From Pedobacter sp. UBA2067 (GTDB lineage Bacteria; Bacteroidota; Bacteroidia; Sphingobacteriales; Sphingobacteriaceae), in NCBI GenBank assembly GCA_002333205.1, contig DDAD01000157.1, positions 113,478 through 127,095 of the forward strand: a DNA stretch of 13,618 bases, given 5' to 3'. Shown here piece by piece: positions 6,605 to 13,618 of the stretch; within the stretch, counting starts at the first letter, position 1; each line of letters begins with the position of its first letter. Under the pieces are notes generated by a model, which ran no database searches, was not told where the DNA came from, and saw only the letters and a list, made by a program, of their open reading frames with translations. The position numbers and the translations under genes were made by a program.

Positions 6605-8353
6605 TTATTTGATTACCTTGATGCCCTTAGGGGCTTTTACTATCGTCTTGATTTCCCCGTTTTTCATGCGTGTATGCTTGATGCTAACCACGCCTTTAGG
6701 GGTCGGGAAGGTACCTTCAACAAAGGTTAATGAACCCAAATGCGGTTCAATCCGGATGACCTTACTCCCAGGCTCCAGAACCTTAACACCAAGCACATGT
6801 TCTGTTAACCAGGAGGTTGGACCAGAGGCCCAGCCATGCGACAAACTATGGCGCAGCTTTTTATAGCTGAAGGCACCATAACTTGCGTGGATATCTATTT
6901 TACCCTCCGGCACCAGCTCATCAATGCGTGCTGCATCACGCATCCAGCTCGTATCAAAGTCCTCCCAAAAGGTGGTGGCGCCCATGTCCAGCATGCCACC
7001 CCAATAAGTTTTAATGTTCTCTATAGCACCATCATAGTCCCCCGCCAATGCTTTTGCCTGCAGCATGTAATAGCCATAGAACGTTGAAAAACCCTGCGTG
7101 CCACCAACGGATAGGACTTCTGTGTTCGCCTGTTTTGCTGGCATTAATCCTGCTAGTGCCAGCAATGATGCCGCTTGTTTATTGTTTACAGCATCTGGCA
7201 CCGCTTGCTTCAGACTTACCACGGCTGCGTCACAGCTGCGGGCGGTTTCTTCATCACCCAAAATGCGGCTTAGCTCCGCCCCATCAGTAAGCGTCATAAC
7301 CATCATGGCTTGCAAACCGGCATGTACCGCAGCCTTGTTCTCGAAGGTTGGCCAGTCCATGAACCGCATACCATCCAGGTTCTCCTTATTGTCTTTGATT
7401 TTGCTGATTAGGTGCTCCAGCAAGCCTTTAAGGTAGCTTTGCTGCTTTCGCAAGTAATCCATATCGCCCTGGTACAAGAACCAGGAACGTTGTATGCGTA
7501 TCCACCACATGGAATAAGAACTGATGCCATTCATCCATGCAGGCAGTGGGGTCACATCCTTGATCAGATCCAGACTTCGCGGCACAACTTCATTGTTCCC
7601 GAAAACCGCACTGATGGTCATCACCTCAGGGTGCATGTCACCTACCCAGACCAGCCTGTCCCGTTTAATGCCATCCCACAAATATTGCTGCATATTAACA
7701 TGCACGGTATAAGCACCGGTAGCCCAGATCTGGTTTAAACGTTCATCGCTGCTTTTAAAGGAACCCACATAAGGAATGTCCCTGAAGATAAAAATGGCTC
7801 GCACCTCTTTCAATAGCAGTGTAGTATTTGGATCTACCAGATCAATGCGCACAAAACGGAAACCTGTATTGCCGATATCCAGTGTACCCAGCCAGGGTAG
7901 TTCAACCGTGAAATCCCGAATTGCATGATCGTTTGTAGCGCCCAGCAGGGTGTCAATATCTGCCATGGCTTCAGAAGCAGACTCGCCGAAACGTATCCTG
8001 ACTTTCACGGGCACATTCTTTTCCATCATACCCGTCACCAGTTGCAGCCCTCCATGAAGCTCTTTGCCAAAATCAAGCAGTATACCTGTTTTGGCCTCCG
8101 CATCGCTTTTTAAGGTAATCATATCTTTATTGACCAGTTCAGCCTGACTGTTCCCCTGCTTCAACAGGTTTTCAGCACCTTGAATGTACTTTCCCGAAAG
8201 GTCCGACTGCCATAGGATTTTCACAGGTGAAAGGTAAACGCGAGCGCGGGTATCCTTTTCTGCTTTATAGGAAGCTTCACTGAAAACAGGTGGAAGTTGT
8301 CCGAAAGCATGTATACTGAATAATAAGATAAGGAATATAAAACCGTGCTTCAT
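6605..8353 (-). CDS. compact GH78-type alpha-L-rhamnosidase, exported, variant acid motif
   Basis: 582 residues from the ATG at 8353-8351. The first ~18 residues (MKHGFIFLILLFSIHAFG) are a Sec signal peptide with probable cleavage before Q19, so it acts in the periplasm or outside. A short beta-sandwich N-terminal region (to about 200) precedes an (alpha/alpha)6 barrel of Bac_rhamnosid type and a small beta C-terminal domain (about 520-582). The active-site segment is DGIKRDRLVWVGD: D227, D232 and D239 stand at the +0, +5 and +12 spacing of the GH78 D-(N4)-E-(N6)-D motif, but the usual general-acid Glu is Asp (D232). The second catalytic Glu is likely E464 in TTFWED. At under 600 residues it lacks the extra carbohydrate-binding modules common in GH78. 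An in-frame TTG at 8362 is a worse start. It begins 14 bp after the GH106 stop. Rhamnoside hydrolysis is likely; the linkage is unknown. Confidence 0.85.
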   Translation of the reverse strand: MKHGFIFLILLFSIHAFGQLPPVFSEASYKAEKDTRARVYLSPVKILWQSDLSGKYIQGAENLLKQGNSQAELVNKDMITLKSDAEAKTGILLDFGKELHGGLQLVTGMMEKNVPVKVRIRFGESASEAMADIDTLLGATNDHAIRDFTVELPWLGTLDIGNTGFRFVRIDLVDPNTTLLLKEVRAIFIFRDIPYVGSFKSSDERLNQIWATGAYTVHVNMQQYLWDGIKRDRLVWVGDMHPEVMTISAVFGNNEVVPRSLDLIKDVTPLPAWMNGISSYSMWWIRIQRSWFLYQGDMDYLRKQQSYLKGLLEHLISKIKDNKENLDGMRFMDWPTFENKAAVHAGLQAMMVMTLTDGAELSRILGDEETARSCDAAVVSLKQAVPDAVNNKQAASLLALAGLMPAKQANTEVLSVGGTQGFSTFYGYYMLQAKALAGDYDGAIENIKTYWGGMLDMGATTFWEDFDTSWMRDAARIDELVPEGKIDIHASYGAFSYKKLRHSLSHGWASGPTSWLTEHVLGVKVLEPGSKVIRIEPHLGSLTFVEGTFPTPKGVVSIKHTRMKNGEIKTIVKAPKGIKVIK

Positions 8354-8367
8354 GTTCTTCAATTAGG

Positions 8368-11300
8368 TTAATACTTAATGCTAAGTAAGGTCACAGGCCC
8401 TTTCAATCCCGAAGGTTCCAGCTTGCTGTCCGGGCGGTAAGGATTTACACTGGTCCAGGTTTTCCGTTCTGCTGCCGGCAGTTTACTGTCTCCAATCAGG
8501 CGGTTCACCCAGGTATTCACAACACTAATTTCAATCGTGTTCGTTCCGGACACCAAAGCATCGGTAATATCCAACTGCCATGGTGCCGTCCATACACCGC
8601 CTACAGCGTTCCCATTCACCTTCACTTTGGCCATCACTTTCACATCGCCAAGATCAATCAGAATACGCTCAGCCTTGTTGCGTTTACCCAACTTAAAGTG
8701 ATTCCGATATACGGCCGTGCCGGAGTAGTGTCGAATATTTTCCTCAGCGCTGCTGGTCCAGTCTTCCAGTTTATTGAAAGTGACCGCTCTTTCAGGTCCC
8801 CGCATTTTTGGATCAAACTGAACCTCCCATGGCGTGTTGATGGTCGCGAATGCCAACTTTGCCGGAAAGTTCTCTGCGCTGGCAGCTGCAGGTATGTTTG
8901 ACGTTGACTCCTCATCGAACACCACAAATACACTCTCGAGCGGTTCAAGTGATAAAGGCATGCGTGTAAGCGAATCTTTGAAAGTATATTGCGGCAGCTG
9001 CCTGATGTTACCCGTTACTGGATCCCAAAGCTGTGGCTTCTTACCTGAAACCCTGAACTCTGCATCCACGGCAAGCTTTGCGCTACTTTGGTTACTTATA
9101 AAATAAATATCTTTTGTACTGGTTGTCCGATGGATATACAACAGGGAGTCTTGCGGCACGGCATGAAAATCGGGCTTGATCCGCAATAGATCCAGTGCCT
9201 GCTGCATATTCATGCCAGTGATTACCCGGCCCTTCCCGTAAGTACGTACCTGTGTTCCTAAACCTGTTGAACCAGCCCACATACGACCTGCGATTTTTTG
9301 CACCTCCTCATCCGCTGCAGGATAGTGCTGTAAGCTTGGAGAGCGAAGCGGTGCAGGCCCCAGAATCGTAGCACCCTGCTGTACCAATGCTTCAAGTTTA
9401 CGCAGCAACTCCGGCCGCATGGTTTCCAGCTTTGGGAACACTAAAATGCTGTACGACATGCCATCGGGCAGCACCAGTTTGCCGTCTTTTACCCGTACCC
9501 GGTCGCGAAGTACTTCTCCATTGATGTAATCGAAAGCGTAACCTGCAGGCATTTCCGGGTCGGTCACACCAGTCATCTTTGGTGCATCTTCACCAATAAA
9601 ATAGGCTACATCTGCAGTATACAAACCCTGTTGTAACATCAGGTTTGCACGCTTCAGGTATTTCACAAACAGGTCCGTATAGCTGTACCAGGTGTTATGT
9701 CTATTAAACTCGTTGCCAAAATCTGCATTTATCCCGGGCTGCAACTGGTCATCTGGCTGCTGAATAAATACGTGCAATAAAGTATTGTTGATCCCTTCCG
9801 TAAAAAAGCGATCGCCGCGCTGCTTCATCAACGCCGGATAGCGTGCATAAGCCTTGCCTCCTGCAGTGAAGGACTCTGCCGACACCTTGTTCTTACCGTA
9901 GATGTGTGCTGCGGAAGAGGCGGCCCGGTTTTCAATATTACCGAGCTCGCCTTCACTCCAGAACTCACCACCAATTTCGTCCGATTGTCCTCCATACTGT
10001 AAAAACTCCCCAGGAAATCCCCAATGCCCATAGTTCTCCAGCCAGGTACGTAGTCCATGTTTGTTGCTTACCGCCTTTAAACCGCCTACATAATCATAAG
10101 CTACACGATCCGCAATAAACCTTCGTAAGTCCCATAGAAAACGATCTGATACCGCCGCACTACCAACAACTTTTCCTTTTAACACGGGCAAATAAGGCAG
10201 CGCGTCATACCCAAAGGCATCCTGAAACTTTTTGAGCATACCGTCCGTCCAGTTCTGCCCTCCGGTTTCATAACTATCCTCTACCGCAACCTTCCAGGTC
10301 TTGCGGTCTGCCGCCGGAATCCTTTTTATGATTTCACCCAGAAAGGCATTGAAATGACTTTCTACATGTGTTTTGCTCATCTTGTCGACCTCAAGCCCGG
10401 TACCCTCTGGCGAGGCAGGACTGTTCTGCACTTTCGTCGGCACCATGCCCATGCGCATAATGGTCCAATCGCCAGCCGGCGCATCCCAGTTTAACATACC
10501 GCCTGCAGAAAGCTTATCCGAAAGGTCTAAAACCGCAGATGGATCAATCAGCAAGGCAGGATCATCAACCACTGGCTGTGCCGCCCATTGATACTCCTGC
10601 CAGTACGGCAATGGCGACTGATACATTTTGGCCAGTGTTTTTTCGGTATACCGTTCAATGCTCGGTGAGGCAGACAGCGTGACTTCAGCAATACCAAACT
10701 TCGGACTGCCGTTTGAAAACACCAGTCGAAATTGTTTTGATGTTGTAGCTGGAATTGAAATCGCCACAGGCCCAAATGGGTCAAAGCCAACATTCAAATT
10801 GCTGTTGCTGCGGTCTATCGTAAATGCTTTAAGGGTTTGAAAAGTGCCACCAGTTTTAACTTGCAAAAGCACTTCTGCTTTCGCTTCTTGCTTAGCAGGA
10901 TAAATCACCAGACTTCTGGCTGTAAAGGGTTTATCACTGATAAAGTCGATCGTAAAATCTGCTGTCGCAGGAATGAGTACTTCGGTTGCAGTATTCCCAT
11001 CCAACAGCGCTTGTATATTTTGCAGGGCTGAACTCGTAACGATCTTTGGCTTCAATGCAGAAAGATTGCTTCCATAATTCACTGGAGTTCTAAATGCAAG
11101 CACACGAACATCCTGAAAATCTGCTGCGGGGGTTGGCAGCTGAACATTGATCCGCTTTCCACCACGAACAGCTAATTCTGTTGAGGTCAGGTAGCGCATG
11201 GATTGTTCTGGCTTAATCCATGGCCCTCCGGATTGGCTCCAACCCGGACTATTAAAAATGCCTATTTCAATGTTGAGTGCTGTAGCTGTCTTCAGTGCGG

Positions 11301-11622
11301 TATGGAGAATGTCCCACCACTCCTCCGAGAACAACTTTACTTTTCCATATTGCGTAGATGGATAACCAATATTGCCAATGAATGCCCGGTTGATGCCAAT
11401 CTGCTTCATCGCATGCAGATCTTTGATCACACCCTCCCGGGAGATGTTGTCCGACATCCAGTACCAGTAGATTGAAGTCTGAATGGAGTCTGGCGGATTT
11501 ACAAAGCCCGCCGCCAATGAAGAACCTGGAATGTCCCGTTGAACAAAACTTTTATGGCTCTTGAAGGCTAAACCAAGCAATACAGCCATAAAAAGAGCGG
11601 CAAAAACCCTTTTTTGATTCAT
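8368..11622 (-). CDS. GH106 alpha-L-rhamnosidase, exported
   Basis: A 1084-residue enzyme. The N-terminus (positive MNQKR, hydrophobic 6-20) is an export signal or anchor; no lipobox cysteine is visible. The mature start has the family-typical FVNPPDSIQTSIYWYWM (40-56), followed by a TIM-barrel-like region with GIFNSPGWSQSGGPW (121-135), VAVEDSYETGGQNWTDG (445-461), TWLENYGHWGFPGEF (526-540) and SAESFT (581-586). E452 and E583 are my candidates for the catalytic pair, by rough comparison with Bacteroides BT0986. A C-terminal beta-sandwich (about 925-1084) resembles the sugar-binding domains of GH2-like enzymes. GH106 enzymes are inverting exo-rhamnosidases known on rhamnogalacturonan side chains and flavonoid glycosides; the substrate here is open. 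The ATG at 11622 has an A-rich leader, and the gene follows a 134-bp spacer with two hairpins. Confidence 0.9.
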   Translation of the reverse strand: MNQKRVFAALFMAVLLGLAFKSHKSFVQRDIPGSSLAAGFVNPPDSIQTSIYWYWMSDNISREGVIKDLHAMKQIGINRAFIGNIGYPSTQYGKVKLFSEEWWDILHTALKTATALNIEIGIFNSPGWSQSGGPWIKPEQSMRYLTSTELAVRGGKRINVQLPTPAADFQDVRVLAFRTPVNYGSNLSALKPKIVTSSALQNIQALLDGNTATEVLIPATADFTIDFISDKPFTARSLVIYPAKQEAKAEVLLQVKTGGTFQTLKAFTIDRSNSNLNVGFDPFGPVAISIPATTSKQFRLVFSNGSPKFGIAEVTLSASPSIERYTEKTLAKMYQSPLPYWQEYQWAAQPVVDDPALLIDPSAVLDLSDKLSAGGMLNWDAPAGDWTIMRMGMVPTKVQNSPASPEGTGLEVDKMSKTHVESHFNAFLGEIIKRIPAADRKTWKVAVEDSYETGGQNWTDGMLKKFQDAFGYDALPYLPVLKGKVVGSAAVSDRFLWDLRRFIADRVAYDYVGGLKAVSNKHGLRTWLENYGHWGFPGEFLQYGGQSDEIGGEFWSEGELGNIENRAASSAAHIYGKNKVSAESFTAGGKAYARYPALMKQRGDRFFTEGINNTLLHVFIQQPDDQLQPGINADFGNEFNRHNTWYSYTDLFVKYLKRANLMLQQGLYTADVAYFIGEDAPKMTGVTDPEMPAGYAFDYINGEVLRDRVRVKDGKLVLPDGMSYSILVFPKLETMRPELLRKLEALVQQGATILGPAPLRSPSLQHYPAADEEVQKIAGRMWAGSTGLGTQVRTYGKGRVITGMNMQQALDLLRIKPDFHAVPQDSLLYIHRTTSTKDIYFISNQSSAKLAVDAEFRVSGKKPQLWDPVTGNIRQLPQYTFKDSLTRMPLSLEPLESVFVVFDEESTSNIPAAASAENFPAKLAFATINTPWEVQFDPKMRGPERAVTFNKLEDWTSSAEENIRHYSGTAVYRNHFKLGKRNKAERILIDLGDVKVMAKVKVNGNAVGGVWTAPWQLDITDALVSGTNTIEISVVNTWVNRLIGDSKLPAAERKTWTSVNPYRPDSKLEPSGLKGPVTLLSIKY

Positions 11623-11673
11623 TAAGTTTATTTTGGTTAGTATTCTTTTGAGCAGTAATTGCTTGCTACGAAT

Positions 11674-11704
11674 GGATATGGCAGCTGCTCAGCCTGCCAT
11701 ATCC
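11674..11704 (-). repeat. perfect 11-bp inverted repeat (hairpin)
   Basis: GGATATGGCAG (11674-11684) and CTGCCATATCC (11694-11704) pair without mismatch around a 9-base loop. It lies 52 bp after the GH78 stop codon and 51 bp before the GH106 start. The stem is long enough to form in RNA on either strand. The sequence following it on the minus strand (ATTCGTAGC) has no T run, so it is not a standard intrinsic terminator. Confidence 0.6.
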
Positions 11705-11724
11705 CTAATTTAGTCACCCGAATT

Positions 11725-11747
11725 GGATGGAGCAACCTGTTCCATCC
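11725..11747 (-). repeat. 10-bp imperfect inverted repeat with 3-base loop (hairpin)
   Basis: GGATGGAGCA (11725-11734) and TGTTCCATCC (11738-11747) pair around the loop ACC with a single interruption, which is an A-C mismatch in minus-strand RNA (G-U on the plus strand). It starts 9 bases after the GH78 stop codon at 11757, the position expected for a transcript-end or stabilising structure. The arm GGATGGA resembles the GGATATGG arm of the neighbouring hairpin only at its first four bases. Confidence 0.5.
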
Positions 11748-11756
11748 TGTAAATAC

Positions 11757-13618
11757 TTACCGGACTTCAAATTGGTACGTTCCAGCGTCCAGCGTTAAAA
11801 CAGCATCAACTGCAGCCTTACCCTGGTAGGCTTTCTGACCCTGTTGCAACGGAAAATACACCGTTGCGGTGGAGTTTGCCGGAACCGTTACGGTATAGCT
11901 TACTTTCTTTCCTTGCCTTTTCCAGGAAGATTTGATTTTTCCATGAGGACCTTCATGCTCCGCGTCAAAATGATCAAGGCCTTGCACGAAGTTCGGCTTA
12001 AGCAACACATGTTTAAATCCAGGCTGCTGTTCGTCGATCATAATACCACCAAGTCCTTTAAAAAACCAGCCGCCAATTTCTCCAAACATCATGTGATTTA
12101 GCGAGATATCCCTTTCTGCCTGGATGTTCCAGTTTTCATATAAGGTAGTAGCGCCATTTACGATCCACCAACCCCATGAAGGATAGGTATCCTGAACCGC
12201 CAACTGATACGCCGCCTGTGCCTGTCCGTTTTCACTTAACGCATTCAGGATCGCCTTCGCACCCAAAACGCCAACATCCAAATGGTTCCCATCTGCTTTA
12301 ACCCGCTTGGCAAGGTTTTCTGCAACTTTTGCCTCCATGCCTTCCGGAACAATCTTCCATTGTAAGGCCACACTCAGTTCCGTTTGCAGTCCGCTGCCAT
12401 AGATGGCGGTTTGTGCATTAAAGTATTTCTTGTTGATTGCCGCTTTGATCTTTTCCGCTAGTGCGCTGTAATAACGTTGATCTTCAGGCTTATTGAATAA
12501 GGCCGCAGCTTTGCTTAAGATTACGGCGTCAACATAATAGTATACCGAAGATGTATATTCTAATGGCGATTCTGATTTTACAGGCACCCAGTCTCCACGA
12601 CCGAAGGTTGTCAGGCCTTCCGGACTGATCCGCTCTACATAGTTCAGGTATTTCTTAATGGGCTCATAGCTGTCCTCAAATAACTTGGAATCACCATAGA
12701 ACAGGTAAACATTCCAGGGAATAATGGCAATGGTGCTGGTCCAGTCTGTCCCATTCGCCGTTCCATATCCCCAGCCACCTGTCGGAATAATATCCGGTAA
12801 CACACCATTCGGCTGTTGTTCATCCCGGTGGTCGCCCAGCCATTTTTCATAAACCGTAATCCCGTCAAAGTTGTACAAGCCACTTTCAATGGCGAAATGG
12901 CCATCACCTGTCCAGCCATTCTTCTCCCGCTGCGGACAATCTGTAGGATAGCCATATAAATTCGATAGATAGGAATTGTTGGTTGCTGCCCAAAGTTTGT
13001 TAACCAGCGTACTTGAGGAGTTGATTTTACCCGCCACTGGTACATCACTGTGCATGAAATATCCAGTGATCCCGGATTTATCGATCTTAATCGGTTTGCT
13101 GCTGGTTACCTCCACATATTGGAAGCCTTTATAGTTGAATTTAGGCTTAAACGTTTCTATACCTTCACCTTTCAACGTAAAAAGGTCTGTTTGGAAAGGA
13201 TCAGAATTGTCCTTCGGACGGTAGTAAACGTCAATATTAGATAAGTCTACCCTTCCATCCGGCAACAGTCGTTCCCCATGCTTAATGCGGACTACGGTAC
13301 CTGCAGGTCCCTGAACGGATATCTGCGTAACACCTGCAATATTTCTACCCAGATCAAATACATAGGTGGTATCATTAAAAACTTTCAGGCTTTGTGCAGG
13401 AATGGTTTGCACATCCCGAATGGGATGCATCAGCTGCGAAACCACTTGTGTTGAAGGTGCTGCACGAAGGCTCACCCCGCGCCATTTCTGATCATCAAAA
13501 TCTGCTGTATTCCATCCTTTCTGCTCCAGGCGGGCATCGTAATGCTCTGCGGTATAGATGCTGTTAAAAACAACAGGTCCGGCGCTTGTCTTCCAATCGC
13601 CATCCGTTTTCACCACCG
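11757..13618 (-). CDS. GH78 alpha-L-rhamnosidase (5' end outside window)
   Basis: The frame stays open to the right edge, so about 620 C-terminal residues are visible and the start lies beyond 13618; the GTG at 13616 is not taken as a start. GH78 rhamnosidases of this layout usually have about 900 residues, so a signal peptide and N-terminal beta modules are probably missing. Numbering from the codon at 13616: a beta-sandwich (about 60-190) with YVFDLGRNIAGV leads into the (alpha/alpha)6 barrel. YPTDCPQREKNGWTGDGH carries D226, E231 (general acid) and D238, with the spacing of Bacillus RhaB (D567, E572, D579). E494 in GATTLYENWN fits the second catalytic residue. A C-terminal beta domain (about 535-619) ends in TYQFEVR. 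It should release terminal alpha-L-rhamnose by inversion. It is the most upstream gene seen, and the operon promoter is probably to the right of the window. Confidence 0.95.
   Translation of the reverse strand, partial: VVKTDGDWKTSAGPVVFNSIYTAEHYDARLEQKGWNTADFDDQKWRGVSLRAAPSTQVVSQLMHPIRDVQTIPAQSLKVFNDTTYVFDLGRNIAGVTQISVQGPAGTVVRIKHGERLLPDGRVDLSNIDVYYRPKDNSDPFQTDLFTLKGEGIETFKPKFNYKGFQYVEVTSSKPIKIDKSGITGYFMHSDVPVAGKINSSSTLVNKLWAATNNSYLSNLYGYPTDCPQREKNGWTGDGHFAIESGLYNFDGITVYEKWLGDHRDEQQPNGVLPDIIPTGGWGYGTANGTDWTSTIAIIPWNVYLFYGDSKLFEDSYEPIKKYLNYVERISPEGLTTFGRGDWVPVKSESPLEYTSSVYYYVDAVILSKAAALFNKPEDQRYYSALAEKIKAAINKKYFNAQTAIYGSGLQTELSVALQWKIVPEGMEAKVAENLAKRVKADGNHLDVGVLGAKAILNALSENGQAQAAYQLAVQDTYPSWGWWIVNGATTLYENWNIQAERDISLNHMMFGEIGGWFFKGLGGIMIDEQQPGFKHVLLKPNFVQGLDHFDAEHEGPHGKIKSSWKRQGKKVSYTVTVPANSTATVYFPLQQGQKAYQGKAAVDAVLTLDAGTYQFEVR

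Larger units (their letters stand above)
11623..11756 (-). promoter_or_regulatory. intercistronic spacer with two tandem hairpins
   Basis: This 134-bp gap, the longest in the window, separates the upstream GH78 gene from the GH106 gene. In the direction of transcription it begins with a 10-bp hairpin and then an 11-bp hairpin (listed separately), followed by about 50 bp of A-rich leader to the GH106 ATG. I see no TAnnTTTG promoter element on the minus strand and no T-tract after either hairpin. Partial termination, mRNA processing or 3'-end protection of the GH78 message are all possible; the sequence does not choose between them. Confidence 0.5.

Noticed and set aside
8354..8362. A start of the compact GH78 gene at 8362
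   Set aside because: The codon there is TTG; the ATG at 8353 gives a clean signal peptide with a positive N-region and leaves a normal 14-bp gap to the GH106 stop.
11674..11704. The 11-bp inverted repeat as a standard intrinsic terminator
   Set aside because: No T-tract follows the stem on either strand, so it is reported only as a hairpin with unknown role.
1248..13244. Many open frames of 60-120 codons on the plus strand, and some on the minus strand, inside the large genes
   Set aside because: They overlap strongly supported genes, show biased low-complexity or Cys/His/Ser-rich translations typical of antisense or shifted frames, and have no recognisable domains.
13614..13616. GTG at the right edge as the start of the GH78 gene
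   Set aside because: The protein is already within conserved sequence typical of the middle of GH78 enzymes, and the frame is open to the window end; the gene is cut by the edge.
1..13618. A defence system, mobile element, CRISPR array, tRNA/rRNA or phage remnant
   Set aside because: No transposase, integrase, nuclease, repeat array or RNA-gene signature was found on either strand; every large frame is explained by rhamnose metabolism.

Overview
The window looks like chromosomal DNA from a Bacteroidota bacterium, most likely of the Sphingobacteriaceae (Pedobacter/Mucilaginibacter-like). The evidence is protein character: a fused aldolase/short-chain dehydrogenase, a GntR regulator with a LacI-type sensor domain, and GH106 plus GH78 rhamnosidases. 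Leaders before ATG starts are A/T-rich and Shine-Dalgarno signals are weak. The genus is an inference. All eight genes lie on the minus strand with gaps of 1 to 134 bp, so the window reads as one L-rhamnose scavenging and catabolism locus running right to left.

In the direction of transcription, the first part is exported rhamnose-releasing enzymes. These are a canonical GH78 alpha-L-rhamnosidase (11757-13618, 5' end outside the window), a large GH106 alpha-L-rhamnosidase (8368-11622) and a compact GH78-type rhamnosidase with an altered acid motif (6605-8353). A GntR-type regulator follows (5557-6588). The catabolic block comes next: the rhamnose/H+ symporter RhaT (4391-5467), the fused rhamnulose-1-phosphate aldolase/lactaldehyde dehydrogenase (2251-4383), a Pseudomonas-type L-rhamnose isomerase (951-2225) and an FGGY-family kinase (1-949, 3' end outside the window).

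Together the genes give a full route. Outer enzymes cut terminal alpha-L-rhamnose from plant glycans or glycosides, and RhaT imports it. It is isomerised to L-rhamnulose, phosphorylated at C1, and split to dihydroxyacetone phosphate and L-lactaldehyde, which the fused dehydrogenase probably oxidises to L-lactate. The GntR protein is the obvious rhamnose-responsive regulator.

Two intergenic regions carry structure. The 89-bp gap before rhaT holds a direct/inverted repeat cluster that is a candidate operator, followed by a promoter-like element. The 134-bp gap between the first GH78 and GH106 holds two hairpins in tandem. No RNA genes, CRISPR arrays, insertion sequences, phage genes or SusC/SusD pair were seen, and no gap exceeds 300 bp. 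Apart from these sites and the variant active-site motif, this is a well-formed but recognisable pathway; I found no clear sign of a wholly new system.
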